This document shows, in pieces, positions 36,601 to 49,594 of a stretch of DNA of 64,000 nt. Origin of the DNA: Hybos culiciformis (Eukaryota > Arthropoda > Insecta > Diptera > Hybotidae); contig OZ023274.1 of NCBI GenBank assembly GCA_964007475.1, positions 50,921,678 through 50,985,677 of the forward strand. The letters run 5' to 3'. The notes below the pieces were generated by a model. That model made no database searches, was not told the DNA's origin, and was given only the letters and a program-made list of their open reading frames with translations. Position numbers and translations under genes: made by a program. Each line of letters opens with the position of its first letter. The stretch's first letter is position 1.

Positions 36601-39600
36601 TGAATACCTGCCACCTACACGAAACTTTCTGTCTTTGAAATATATATAAATCAAATTCTGCAGATTTTTTTTAATAAAATATATGTCGTCGTAAAGGTAC
36701 AATTTTTTTTTTTCCTTGTCGTAACATGACAATTAAAATATTGAAAAAGTTCCACGAAGAAAGCAAAACAGGAAAAACATTTCGTGCCTGTGATTTATCA
36801 CTTGATTGTGATTTGTCAAGCCACGGTAAGTGGATCGTTTGTTCGAAGTATTAAATAAGGCTGACATTTATCACAATAGCCTTTGCGCTTCTCTACTCAT
36901 TTCTACTGAGCAGAAAATGTTCATCATTTTCGTTCTAGGTACCTACCTACATTTTAAAAAAACAACTAAGCGGATTTTCAGGAGTTTCACCTTAATAGTC
37001 TTTATTTTATATCCAAAAATAAATATGAAACCATATGATAAATAATTTCCACTTTAAAAACAATTTGATGAAAGGAAAAAAAAAACGAAAGAAAAATCAA
37101 AATTTTTGATAAAAATATGAGTAGAATGCAAGAATATATGACCCTAAATTAAATGATATGGAAAAAGGATATTGTGGGTACACAGGAAAAATGATGATAC
37201 TAATGATGCGTAACAGGAAATTTATTATATTTCAGACTACTTATCTACATTCTCTATATAAAGTTTTTACAGAATTTGGTCTCACACTATATTGTATACA
37301 ATTATGAATATATACATATACATTGTATGTATGCATGAAACACTAATGACAATATAAGTACTTTTTAGTTACAATTTTTTAGTTTTTAGTTATGAACATA
37401 CCAACTATTTTTTTTTTGTATATACCTTAAAAGGAATATAATAAATAACTAAAAAAAAGAAAATCTAAAAATGAAAATAAAATATATACATGTAAGTATA
37501 TACTTAGGTATACAAGTAAAATAATATAATAAAATATAAACTCATATAATGTTTGCATGCCTTGCTAAGGTTGGTCAAACAAAAACCTAGCTATAAGTTG
37601 TTTAACTATATAAATTTTGCTTTCTTTAATAATTTCTTTTATTCACGGAAATTATGACGTCTTATTACTGAAATTCATATTGTTATCTTGATCAATAGTG
37701 AAATGAAAATGAATTACTGATTATATTAATTTTATCAAGTTAAAAATAAGGCTCATTTGTTTTAATTAAAATTAGGTCTTATTTTTTAAATGAAATTAAA
37801 TTGAAAAAAAATTAATAAATTTTCGAAGTACTTAAGTAAGTATGTGTCTACTTTAATTTAAGTTAGAAATTTGTTTTTCTAAGTGGCAGGTATGGCAGAT
37901 TAAGTACCTTCACGAAGATCAAAATGTTATCAAAAAATAATCTCATTATCTAAATGTAAGAAAATATAGGTAGATACCTACTTAATAATCGAAATTTGAA
38001 TTGCAAATTTTTTTAGAGGGCCTAAATATTAAAAAAATGTTCATACCTCAAAAGATACTCAGAAGATCCCTAAATGAAAAAAATTTAATAAAACTAAACA
38101 AAATTTGGACTGAAAATACGAATGTGATTAATATTCAAATTTCGATGGGGGTAAAATCAAATTAAAAAAAATAATTCAGCTTTATCGCTTTGAAATCAAA
38201 TTTATAAAATTACTTATCAATAAAATAAACGAAAAAATAATCATATAACTTCTATTATAACAAATTAATAGAGTTTTATATTGAAAACAAAAAACAAAAA
38301 AACTTTCAAATCCAATTTATTATGATAAAATTTACCAACGAATAATCTCTATAAGGATTAAAATTTATTATTCGAATTTATTATTATAAAAGTTAGAAAA
38401 TTTATATATACTTTTAAGTATGTATAGAAATAGCTAGCTATATTTTTTTATGTATAACACGAAATTTATATGAATTGCATAGGAAGCCTAACAGAAACAT
38501 TTCTATATGCTTTTACATTTTCAGGAATAAATAAATATCAAATTTTTTTTTTTTTTTTTTGTATTTAAATGACTAGTTTTATATGAATTTCAAATTTTTA
38601 TTCAATTAATATAAATTGTGTAAGTAAGTGTATCTGGATGAGGGTTAAAACTATATTTCATTTCATATGTTTATAAATAATTAATGAAATAACAACGTAG
38701 AAAAAGTAAATAATAATATACCTTTTTGGTGATGAACTTGACAGCAGTGAAAGTTCTTGGGCTTGAAATTTAAAAAAAATAACTTAATATTTTCATTATG
38801 AACCCAAAATATTGAGAACTTTATGTTTTTTAATTAAAACTAAGTAAGTAAGTACTTAAGTAATTTAGAATTATTGCACAATTATTGCTGTAAGGGTTCT
38901 ATGTAAGGAAACATCCAGCTTTAAGAACTTATAGAAGTTGAAACTGTAAGAAACAGTAGACAATGTATGCTCCCAAATCCACAGTGTGTAAATATCGATC
39001 AGGTACTAAATTACCTTGCTCAAATATTTTTTTTTATTGAAGGAAACTATTATAATTATAAAATGTACTTTTTTTTACTCTACGTACTTATCAGAAAATA
39101 ATATTTATTGTTTATTATTTTAGTAAATAGATACTTAGTTATTTTCGAATTTATTATTCTAATGAAAATCATATACTTACTTATTTATTATATCTTATAT
39201 GTATGTTAATAATTTTCATATAATGAAAATATTTTTTTTTTATACATGTACATACTTACATTAATCATAGATAAAATATATATAAAAAAAAAACTCATAT
39301 GTACACAATAAAAAATTATCTAAATATTTATACCTATAGCGATTTTATATTAAAAAAAAAAGAAAAGAAAAGAAAAAATTTCGTTTTTTGATTTATATTC
39401 AATTTTTGACAAGCCATGGGAAAAAATGCATCTAGAATATAAATTTTGCGCTATAATCAGGAAAAAAATATATTATCTATGTATAAAAAAATATTTTTTC
39501 AAGAGTGATGCAAAATTCCATAATTATGAGAGAAAATTTGGAAAAAACTATTTTTAAATAAGTACCTAAGTATTTAAAAATAAAATTATGAAAAACATTA

Positions 39601-39770
39601 TTTATGTACATAGACAAAAATACTGAAAATAGACCGAAAAAAACTCTAGAAACAAATAAGAAAACAAATTCGGAAATATCTCTGTAAACTAAAGATCCCA
39701 ATTATACTTAAATATCTTACGTAGGTATATTTAAAATATTTTTTTTGATATTTTTTTAAGCCTACTTACC
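33688..39770. other. AT-rich non-coding stretch
   Basis: No gene I can support. One short candidate coding exon (36,726-36,825) is listed separately. Confidence 0.5.
36726..36825 (+). CDS. Possible isolated coding exon (weak)
   Basis: ATG at 36,726 opens 33 codons of ordinary, not AT-biased, composition (ending CDLSLDCDLSSH) and stops at a strong donor, CACG|GTAAGT, in phase 1. I do not recognise the peptide, and no downstream partner exon was found, so it may be chance. It stands out because it is one of very few places in the left 45 kb where codon-like sequence meets a consensus donor. Confidence 0.15.
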
Positions 39771-40256
39771 TAATAGCTTGTTCACACCTAGCTAATTTAA
39801 CATGTTCGGACGACGAACATGTTCCGTTGGTGTTTTTGATGTTGTTTTTTCATAGTAAAAAAATTAAAACAGAAACACGTTCTTCAACATGTTTCTACAA
39901 AAACATGTTAATTTTCAGGGATGAATGAGTAATTTTTGAATAATATTTTGTTAGGCAATATTCAGTATGCATTAATTTTTACTTGGTATGTCATTTTTGA
40001 CTTTGAAATTTTATAAAGGTGGAGATACACTCAAGATAAATGACGCGCGAGTTCTTAACCTTGACACAACTTGATATATTTTAACTTTTTTGGGCGCGTC
40101 AGTTCCTTTGAGCTTATTTCCGGTATTATTTGAAATTCTTTATCTGACAGAGCTAAACATGTTAACATATGAAAAACATCGTTCGAACGGTCGATTTTCC
40201 AAAGATGTTTAACTCCTATCGAACATGTTAAATTAGCGAAGTGTGAACAAGGCATT
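39771..40256. mobile_element. Non-autonomous element with ~33-bp terminal inverted repeats
   Basis: The left end TAATAGCTTGTTCACACC and the reverse complement of the right end, TAATGCCTTGTTCACACTT, continue together into GCTAATTTAACATGTTCG. The interior is about 420 bp and includes a second inverted pair (GACGCGCGAG near 40,041 and GGGCGCGTC near 40,092). A 73-codon minus-strand frame (40,055-40,276) runs across the right end and is probably fortuitous. The core CTTGTTC-CAC is shared with the 10,847 element. Confidence 0.8.
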
Positions 40257-41456
40257 ATCCTCTTAAGGAAATACATACGAAAATATATCTACGACTTTTG
40301 AAATTTTTTCATTATTGATTGATAATGTAATATCGAATGAGTTATGGAACCAAACTTGCTAACTTTTGTTAACAATTTTATAGCTTTCTTTTTTACAGCT
40401 CTATTCTGTCACGATGGATATGATCAATAAAAAAGTTGAAGATATTCACGATAGAATTGTAATTTTATTTTCAGCACAGAAATAACTAATAACTAAGTTA
40501 TAAAAATAAAATCTTTTCCATTTTTTAAATAATTTTTTTTAATTTTAAGCCACCCTAATAAAAATGTTTAAATTGAATTAAATCCTTTTTTTTCGAGACA
40601 ATAAAAAATAATAATGAAATGAGCTGTGATATTATAAAAGAATAAAATAAAAATTCAGATTTTGTAGAAAAATCATAACCCTGGAAATACAATATTTAAG
40701 TATTATAATATGTAACTATTCTATATATATGAATATATAAGTGTATATATTATGTTTTAAATTTAATGAGGGTGTAATGTAAAAGGAGAAAATTTTTACA
40801 AAATAAAAATTCAAATTTTTCTTCATTTTGCTTTGCATATATAAAACTATATATATTTTTTTCATTTTTCTCTCATGACTAAAACGCATTACAGAAGAAT
40901 ACACATTTCAAATTTTAATTAAATTATATTTACTTAATGTGTAAAATTTTTATCAATTATTTTGTATACTTTTAGTAGGTAGATAAAGATAATAGACTTA
41001 GCAACACAGACAAATCGAATTGTAAATAAATTTCAAATACCTACCATTTCGCTGCCTCTGTCCCTGACCATGTACACACACTCATAGCATAAAAACTTAG
41101 CGAACTATAATGATTTTTTTAAATATTTTTTTAGGGCTATTTTCGCTATTTTTAAACAATTTTGGTGACTTTCATGTCTCATTGCTTGCCCATATTTGCA
41201 CCACACTGTGGTTTTTGCGAAAATTTATCACAATTAATTTTTTTTTGCACATTGTACTTTCTGGTTCAATTATCATAAGTATTTATTCTCATTTGTAAGC
41301 GAAGGTTTGTGGATCCGACAATCTTAGTTATAAGATTATATTACATTTTTATGTACGCTTTAAATTCGATTTTTTCGGCAGTTTTTCATATTATGTGATG
41401 ATAGGTAAGTATACAAAGTTTCAAAAGGTTCTGGCCATAAGGGATTTATACAAAAA

Positions 41457-41469
41457 GGGGGGGGGGGGG
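41457..41469. repeat. Poly-G tract
   Basis: Thirteen consecutive G bases, exceptional in such AT-rich surroundings. Confidence 0.9.
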
Positions 41470-44064
41470 ATTTGTTGTTACGCTTATTGTAAAAATAGTT
41501 CATTCAATTTTAAAAATTACATATAAGTAAAGTACGTGCTCGTGCACACATGAAGTGTACAATTTACATCATGCACTTGTCTATCATAATACCCTGCAGT
41601 TCCACCAAGGTTTTCTAAAGGAAACACTAAAGCCAATCATCAGATCTTATACAAATATATTATATCAAAACAAATTTTGTATAGTTATCTATATTTCAAA
41701 TTGAAATATCAAAATAAACAAATTTTGTTCTTTTTATATTCACATTATTACATATATATTATAAGTATAATTAATAGAACATAATTTAGAAATAAAAATG
41801 AAAACAAATTTAATTTTACTAAAAGTCAATTAATTATTTGTTTTTGTTTATATATATCTCAGTAGTTTTAGATATCTAAATAGAGATATAAATTTAATTG
41901 AGCAAATACCTACATTATTAAATAAAATTATAGCTATGTAAATGGTATGGTAGGTACGTAAATAAAAATATCTAAAGTTAAAATATAAGAAAATAAAAAT
42001 TAACTTACCTCATTTTTTTTTCTTGTTTTTTATTCGTTTTTGCTTCCCTTAAAATCGTTTTATAACACAATAAAAATTTTTTCAGCTTTTTTTTTTTTTC
42101 AAATTTGTTCTGAAAACCTTGAAATATTTTATTATTTTGAGAAAAAAAATAATAATAATAGTAATAATAATAGTAAAGTATGAACAAAAAAAAAAAAAAA
42201 TATAATATAAAAATTTGTTCTGCTTAAACGCGAAAATTTAATTTAAATACATTAAATTATATATAATATATATAAACATATATTATTTTTGCTTTTATTT
42301 ATTTTTTTTTCTACAATTAATTTTCCTTAAAAACTAAAATAAAAAAAAAAGATATTTTATTTTATTTTTTTATTTTTGTTGTTATTATACACATAATGTA
42401 TAACTTTATATTAAAGATTTAATGATAATAATAACAATTTTATATATATGTAAAAAAAGAGAAGCATATAAAAATACATTTTCCAACAGATATAAAAAGC
42501 CTATACGTCCTGTATTTTAATTTTTCTTTGGTTTTTTTTTTGTTTTTTTTTCATAAGGAATTCTTAAAAAATGATTCATGACAATATTATATTATTTTTA
42601 ATGAGCGAGCGGTACACGTAAGCTTATTTACCTACTACTTATTCTGAATTGTGTATTTTTTTTTTGGTCTAGTCATTGATGATGAAACATTAAATCTTGA
42701 TTTCATCTTTTAAAAACATAATGTACTTAAGTAGTATTTATGTATTTTACTTTATGTAGGTAGGTGGTATAACATTGCCTTTAAGAATAAAACCGAGCTT
42801 TTGTTAGAAATGAAATAAATATTTTTGTTTTTTTTGCAAAACGAAGAATAAAGTTCTACTTGAGATATAAAACTTTGAAATATAAATACAAGCTAGAATT
42901 GAAATTAATTTTATTTGGGAAAAAGAAGGAGGACAAAATAGAAAAATATACGCGGGAAAATATTTAACTTTTAGTCAATTTATAGTTATTATCACTTATT
43001 GACATTTTAACTATATTTTGAACAACCTAATAACTTGGAATTCTCTTGGACTGAAAAAAAAATATGTGATAATTGTGAATAAAATACTTATAATGTCCCA
43101 AATGATCTCATTTTATTTTAAATTAATTATAATTTAAAACAAGTGAAAACAAAATGTATGCCAAAATTCTTATTAGGTATCTGTAAAAAAAAAAAAAAAA
43201 AAAACAATAAAAAAATAAGAAAAACAAATTATTTTTATCTATAGTTTTCTCCCCCAAATTTTATACATATTATTTCAAATGACAAAATATTTAAAAAAAA
43301 AAAAAAAACTATATGTACTTACGACATCATTGTTTACAAAAAAAACTTCAAAAAAATAAAAAATTAAATTTGTATTAATACGTTTAGGTAAGTCATGGAT
43401 ACCGGAAATAAATTTACATAAAATTGAAAAAAATATACATATACCTAATGCATACGTATAGAATAGTACCTCATAAATGAAGTGTACCTAAAGCTCGCTT
43501 CAAAATTTCTATTTTCTGGCCAATTTTTTTTTTTTTTTTTAATATTATTTCTACAATAATTGCTCTCTTTCTCATCGAAATCCGCTTTCAGGCTCCAGTT
43601 CCAGTCACAATAATTGGCGATTAAACATTCTTTTTAGATGCCTTTAATTGACATTTATATATCAGTTTTCATGGAAATCTTTTTTTTTTTTTTTAAGGTT
43701 CCTCTAATTAGAATTAAAGCTTTTACGGAAATTGGAAATTATTATTAAATTTTATAGGCATGAAAATAATTTCGATTCTTCGCAGTTTAAAAGTTTCATC
43801 ATTTAGCTTGGATAAAAGTGGATGCGAACATTTTGTCTCTGATACGTTTGATATCAGTCAAGCAACTAGGTAAGTAGTTTTTCTAATGGAAAACGAACTA
43901 AGAAAGGAAAAAGAAAATAATTTTTTTTTTGTCATGAATTCTTTTTTTGCAGAATTCCTTTAACAAATTTATACATTATTTTTCTATGCTTTTTTTTTTT
44001 TATTATTTATTTTTAATTTGTACCTATATTTATTATGTGTTTATTATGTACCTAGGTATAGTAA

Positions 44065-44092
<28 letters not shown>
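44065..44092. repeat. (AAT)n microsatellite
   Basis: About nine AAT units in tandem. Confidence 0.9.
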
Positions 44093-44095
<3 letters not shown>

Positions 44096-45221
44096 TGACA
44101 ATTGAACCCAATGTGTTAAATTTAATCACATTAAAAAAAAAAAACATATTTTGTTTTTGTTTATTTTTCCTTCTAAAAATTTTTTTTCTAATAAAAAAAT
44201 TTCAAAGCAAAATAGACCTATATGTAATGTATTATATGCCTAGGTAAAATCAAAGCATATATTTTTTTGTATTTTTTTTTTTAATTTTTTTTTAAATAGA
44301 CAATAAACATAAATCTCTGAAATTCTGAAATGGAATCTTTAATTTTTTTTTTTTTTTTTTCAAATTTTTTGGTAAAAATCTATAATTAAAGAAACAAAAA
44401 AAAAAAAAACAGAAAAGTAGAATTTTTATTTAATATTTTGGTGTCTGAATTTTTCTACCAGCAGCAGCACAGATAGAAAAAAAAAAGACTTAAGTATATT
44501 ATAGGTTTTCCTGATGACCGACACAAAAATGAGATTTTCCTGGGGGGAAAAAGAATCAATTTTCAAATTGAATTAACAAAAAAAAAAAATGAAAATAAAT
44601 ATTTTGATAAAAAAAAACAATGATCTTAAATTAATTAATTTTAATTTGTTTTTAAATCAAAATAAGATTTTGTTTTATTTTTTTTTTTTTTGTTGCCAAT
44701 TAGAAAAAGGTAGGTAGAAATAATAATATCTTTTTTTTATTTTTTGCAAATAGTTTTTTTTAAATAACGTAAAAAAAGTTACACAGACTTTTTTTTTTTT
44801 ATAATTTTTATTAGATCACTACTGTTTTAATTAATTTTGCACTTTTTTTTTAATTAATTTTTTTTTTGTTTAATTATAATTTTATTTTGTTTTTGATAAA
44901 TAAATTATTATTTTTTTTTTTTTTATTATTATTTATTTTATAAATTTTTTTATTTTTATTACGAACTACGAAATGAACAGAAATTTCTTCTTTCCTTCGC
45001 GATATATTTTTTTTTAAATTTTTTTTCTTAAATAAAAATTTTGACAAATAATCTATTTATGACATTTTGCACAGAGAGAAAAAAAATTTTAACAAAATAA
45101 TGGGCTGAATTAATAATAAAGAATAATAATAAGACTGTGATAAGCTTTTCATGGCAGCTCTATTCTGCCATGTATTATTGCTTATTTATTGTGAATTGAA
45201 GTTGGAATTTTTTTCTGTTAA

Positions 45222-45334
45222 GGTGCAAGATACACTAGCTGGAAAATTCAGCCGGCCGAAGCTGTTTTTTGATTGTGTTTGACTAAAAAATCGTGTAAAG
45301 CAGTCTGAATTATCCAGCTAGTGTATATCATACT
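45222..45334. mobile_element. 113-bp MITE flanked by TTAA
   Basis: The arms ATACACTAGCTGGAAAATTCAG and their complement (CTGAATTATCCAGCTAGTGTAT) form an inverted repeat of more than 20 bp, with looser similarity to the very ends. Both sides carry TTAA (45,218-45,221 and 45,335-45,338), the target used by piggyBac-type transposases. It sits about 350 bp upstream of the SmD1 start codon, in the probable promoter-proximal region. Confidence 0.72.
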
Positions 45335-45690
45335 TTAAGCTCAATCTACTCAACTAATGGATCATTTACAATTTCCGTATACTTGTAATTATGAACCTAT
45401 TCAATTTATCGCCTATTCACCATATCCAAAACCTATTCACTTTATCGCCCATTGATTTTTGTTCAATAAGAGTGTAGATGATTTTTATTTTAACCAGAAT
45501 GCACTGGTTTATATTCTTGGTATCTGGCAATGATACGATTTTACTTTCTGTCAAATAAAAATAATTGAGTTTTTTTTGGCTTTAATTTTTTTTTGCAAAC
45601 ACAAACGTTTGATTTTCCAAAATTTTGATAATTTTTTATGCAAAGCCGGCTCAAATTATTTGAAAATAATTTTTAAACATAATAAAAATC

Positions 45691-46223
45691 ATGAAATTAG
45701 TCAGGTAAAAAAATATATTTATATAAATTTGTTTAATAATATTTTAACTGTATTTTTTTTAACAAAAAAAAAATGCAAGAAAATGAAATGTTTAACCTCA
45801 TTTTTTTTTGTTTTGTTTTCTTTTTTGGCGCTGCTCCCTGTCCCTCATATTCAAAATTCAAGATTTTTAATGAAATTAAGCCATGAAACTGTTACCATTG
45901 AGCTAAAAAATGGTACTCAGGTTCATGGAACCATAACCGGTGTAGATGTAGCAATGAATACACATTTGAAAGCTGTCAAAATGACGATCAAGAACAGAGA
46001 TCCAGTTCAATTGGAATCACTGAGTATACGAGGAAATAATATTCGGTATTATATTTTGCCAGACAGTTTACCACTGGAAACATTATTGATCGATGATACA
46101 CCAAAATCAAAGGCTAAAAAGAAAGATGCGGCCAGAGGTGCAAGGGGACGGGGTCGAGGAGCTGGTGGTCGAGGCAGAGGTGGCCCTCGAGGACGAGGTG
46201 GTCGTGGTCGTGGAAGACGTTAA
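45691..46223 (+). CDS. SmD1: Small nuclear ribonucleoprotein Sm D1
   Basis: Core spliceosomal protein. In the nucleus and cytoplasm it pairs with SmD2 in the heptameric Sm ring that binds the Sm site of U1, U2, U4 and U5 snRNAs. Exons are 45,691-45,704 and 45,863-46,223, with a 158-bp GT-AG intron after only 14 coding bases; joining them gives the family's N-terminus [19 protein letters not shown]. The product is 124 residues (human protein 119). The Sm fold covers residues 1 to about 80, with the Sm2 signature [13 protein letters not shown] at 59-71. The C-terminus (residues 96-124) is a run of RG repeats, the known target of symmetric arginine methylation that aids SMN binding. An in-frame upstream open stretch from 45,576 reads through the intron and is not used. 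Convergent with AGK. Very sure of identity; the splice junction rests on phase and homology. Confidence 0.97.
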
Positions 46224-46380
46224 TAATTTTAAGAGCAATTTTATAATGCTATCAAATTCCTTTTTGTATCTTAAGTTTTCACTATTCAAACTGGTATATA
46301 TTCAATTTTCGCTATATATACATATTTATAAGTTGAATAATTATTTTCATTTTAGTTTTAACGAATTGGAAACTAAAAAA

Positions 46381-46386
46381 AATAAA
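46381..46386 (+). other. Polyadenylation signal of SmD1
   Basis: AATAAA 158 bp after the stop codon, the first such hexamer downstream. Confidence 0.6.
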
Positions 46387-46670
46387 ATCTTAAAATAATT
46401 TGAATTTTTATTGAAATTTATCGTTTGTTGGAGGGAACAGGAATAAGTAATGTCAGTTCAAATTATATTCGATATTTCAGACAAAATAATGTATCTATGT
46501 ATCTATTATTTTAAATTTGCTGGAAAAAGAATTAGGTGTTCACAATTCGAGGGGTTTAGTGTGCAATAGCTTCCGTTCATAGATAAAAATAAAACTATTA
46601 TAATAAAAATAGTTATTCGGCAGATATTAAAGAACTTAGTATGAGAAATAGGAAGAATATCGCCACATTC

Positions 46671-46729
46671 TTTATTCATATTATCATTTTTATCGCAAAA
46701 GTCTCGCTTACATTCAAAATATTTTTATT
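46671..46729 (-). other. Candidate polyadenylation signals of AGK
   Basis: AATAAA on the minus strand at 46,724-46,729 and 46,671-46,676, 75 and 128 bp past the AGK stop. The 3' ends of AGK and SmD1 would then lie roughly 290-340 bp apart without overlap. Confidence 0.5.
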
Positions 46730-46803
46730 TTAAGCCGAAAAAAAATCGATAATTACTGAAACAACTTTGTTTTTTAGTTTACATTTTATATTTACGATAT
46801 TAT

Positions 46804-48231
46804 TCAAGAAACAAAAAAGTTAACAGCCTTAGGAATGACACTTACTTTAATTGGCCTAATTTCAAACGGTTCATTATCAATGTAATAAAACTTTTCTACT
46901 TCATTTTCGTCAGTAGAGATTAATTTTGGTTTAATTATCAATGTTCGGCTTTCTAGCAATTTTTCGTCATTAATTTTGTTCTCGTTTATTCGATGCCAAC
47001 TTCTTTTTAAAAACTCGAATGCTGATTTTGTCTCATTATCCGTTTTAATTACTAATTTTGATAAATTATCATCGCTATCAGCAGACAAAAATATTTCAAT
47101 TGGATTAATATAAATTGAATGTTCAACAATGCAGTTGTCGTTAGTAATTTTTGAATAATCTTTTTGTTGAATTGCTTGTGGTTGCTGATGGCCAAGTTTA
47201 AATTTTGGTACGAAACGTGACCACCAACGTGAAGAGCTTGTCGTTAAGTCAGCGATTTTTCTTCCCGAATTAAAACAATTTTTGCATCCAGCACAAGGAG
47301 GTGTAAAAATTAATTCTGCATCACAACTCCATTGTAATTTATTTCCAAATAAACTGAAAATTGATGCTGCATACTCTCTTAAAGGACCAAAATACCAATA
47401 TTTATCTCTGAGATTAATTGCATCAATAAATGCTCCCCATTGAATACCGTTCAAAGCGTAAATGGGTTTGGGAATTTCTTCGTCTTCGGAAATTGGTTGA
47501 ATTTCTAAAATATCTTTTTTTTCGGTTTTTTCACGAACAATTGAAATAGCAGTTTCAGCGAAACTTAAAACTTCATCATCATTTGGTAAATTAAAAAAGT
47601 TTTTTGCAATCGAATTTGTTCGACCTACTGCTAATAAGCCGATTGGGCATTCATCTTGTTGAGATCGTCGCATTAGTCCAGTTACTACTTCAGATATCGT
47701 TCCATCACCACCAGCCACTACTATTGCATCAGGAAGTTTTTCTAATTCTTCAACATAACGACGAGCATGTCCAACAGAATCAGTTGGAACAACATCAACT
47801 AGAAATCCGGCTAAATTCAAAATAGGTTTACAATATTCATTGAACTAAAAAAAAAATAAGAAAAATAACAAGTTTTCAAGATTAGGTATGAGACGGTTAA
47901 TAAAATTAAATTTACTGATTTCTCTGAAGATTTTCTGTTAGCAGCAGGATTAAGGAGTACTAGGACTTTTTTTGGTACAGCCAATGCACTAATACTTGTT
48001 TCTCCATACTTTGCTGCTTCAAAACAATATTTTCGCATAATACTTCTATTGCTAAAAATAATAAACTTCAGATTAGTTAAAGTTAAGGCAGCTTAGATAA
48101 GGTAGTTATATAGATACTACTTACTCAAAATAATTATAGCCATAATTGCCCAAATAATAAGTTGCAACACATCCAAAAATTGTCTTCTTCCAATGATTAC
48201 GGATACTCGTAAAAAATTTTAATACAGGCAT
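46804..48231 (-). CDS. AGK: Acylglycerol kinase, mitochondrial
   Basis: A lipid kinase that phosphorylates monoacylglycerol and diacylglycerol to lysophosphatidic and phosphatidic acid; in vertebrates it is also a subunit of the TIM22 inner-membrane import complex. Exons on the minus strand: 48,231-48,125, 48,051-47,916 and 47,844-46,804, with 73- and 71-bp GT-AG introns. Phase is kept and the product is 427 residues (human 422). The N-terminus (MPVLKFFTSIRNHWKKTIFG) is basic and followed by a hydrophobic stretch, closely like human AGK and consistent with mitochondrial targeting. The catalytic domain begins with VLLNPAAN; the nucleotide-binding GGDGT is at residues 126-130, followed by EVVTGLMRR. 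GIQWGAFIDA and KYWYFGPL match AGK rather than sphingosine kinase. A Cys-rich insert, CAGCKNC, lies mid-protein. The orthologue in Drosophila is called Mulk. Certain of family, confident of structure. Confidence 0.95.
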
Positions 48232-49036
48232 TTTTTTTTATTTTAAATTTGATTTTTTATTACTTTGTTACTTTTTTATTTTTAATTCATTTAAATTATC
48301 TGACTTTTTTATACTTTTTTTAAATTTTTGCTTTTTTAATAATATGATCTGAGGTTGGTTTGATTCTTCCTCCGAATATCGATATTTGACATATTTACAT
48401 TTTCATTTACTACTCAAAAATTCATTTGCGTTTTCTAAATTTGAGTATGAATTTAATTCACTCAAACATAACGTTACAGATATAGTCACTGGGACCGAGA
48501 TGTAGGCAAACTTTTTTAGAGAATTTGGAATTTGATATTTTTTACGTTTTTAAACGTAGATGGTAAACTAAACCTCAGAAAATTTAATATAGGGCTAATA
48601 TGAGACCGAAGACAATAATAGAACAATCTTTACGATTAGGGACAATTTTTATAATAATTATATCAATACAAATTAAACCTAAATTGTTTTCTATAAAACT
48701 ATAAGTATAATAGGAGTAAAGGCATAAAAAAGTTTGAAAAACATTTAATAATTTCAAAATCTATTCTAAGTGCACAAAAATTCAATACATATCAAAAGGA
48801 AAACACTACATTTATAAAAAGTGTTTGGATGATCCCTTATCATACAAAGATCATTAATCTTAATCAATATTATAAATAATCGCTTCATGTTACTGTATTT
48901 GCAAACAAATTCATTCGACAAAAATCTGGGAAGAGTTGATAAACATAAGCATATTAGGATTTCCTTTTCATGCATCCATTATTAGTCTCACAGTTTAATT
49001 TAGTAGTGTATCACATTATGTACATTAATTAATAAA
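48232..49036. other. AGK 5' flank / AGK-catalase spacer
   Basis: AT-rich region between the AGK start and the palindromic repeat. It must hold the AGK promoter, but I see no distinctive element. The minus-strand 69-codon frame at 48,766-48,975 has no recognisable features. Confidence 0.4.
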
Positions 49037-49286
49037 TCTTTGAAGGACTTTGTATAAGTCAATTTTTTACAAAAACGAAATACATACATTATTTCTTTGA
49101 AGGGCGATCATAGGAAAATAAGTCTATTTTTTACAAAAACCAAATATATACATTATTTAATAATGTATATATTTGGTTTTTGTAAAAAATTGACTTATTT
49201 TCCTATGATCGCTCTTCAAAGAAATAATGTATGTATTTCGTTTTTGTAAAAAATTGACTTATACTCCTTTGATCGCCCTTCAAAGA
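49037..49286. mobile_element. Nested palindromic MITEs (same family as 29,071)
   Basis: The whole 250 bp is one nested palindrome. The outer arms (49,037-49,093 and 49,223-49,286) have the AAGTC...ACGAAATACATACATT arm type; the left one has lost about 9 bp next to its GAAGG end. The inner unit (49,094-49,222) is a full palindrome of the other arm type (CCTATGATCG...CAAATATATACATTA). The 29,071 copy has one arm of each type. It lies between the 3' end of catalase and the 5' end of AGK. Confidence 0.88.
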
Positions 49287-49432
49287 AATTATATTTGTAT
49301 TTTTTTTTCTTATACCTGCTGAAAGTAAAATTTTAATTTTTTCTTTTACTTTATTATTTTGGAACATCTATAGACATCTTTAATTAAACAATATTCTTTT
49401 CATTATCAATATTTTATTTAAGTATATATAAT

Positions 49433-49438
49433 TTTATT
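49433..49438 (-). other. Candidate polyadenylation signal of catalase
   Basis: AATAAA on the minus strand, about 157 bp past the stop codon; another is at 49,413-49,418. Confidence 0.45.
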
Positions 49439-49594
49439 TTTCTTGATAAGGTATAAAAAATTTGATAATAAATTTTAATAGAAATTTCTTTGCACCAACT
49501 TCAAATTCAAACATAATATTGTGATAAAAAAAAACATTATTTATATATATATATAATAGAACTTAAAAAGAAAAAATTTAAAAAAAATTAAATT

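Larger units (their letters stand above)
40257..45217. other. AT-rich non-coding stretch
   Basis: No gene seen. It contains a 13-base G run (41,457-41,469), an AAT microsatellite (44,065-44,092) and many poly-T tracts up to about 20 bases. A CATGGCAG...CTGCCATG hairpin lies at about 45,150-45,172. Confidence 0.5.

Noticed and set aside
40055..40276. 73-codon minus-strand frame in the 39,771 element
   Set aside because: It crosses the terminal repeat and shows no domain; probably fortuitous.
45576..45862. Open frame extending SmD1 upstream by about 90 codons
   Set aside because: It reads through the intron; its residues are low-complexity, and the conserved SmD1 N-terminus is restored only by splicing 45,704 to 45,863.
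46093..46398. Frames overlapping the SmD1 RG-repeat tail on both strands
   Set aside because: By-products of the GC-rich RG codons; no independent support.
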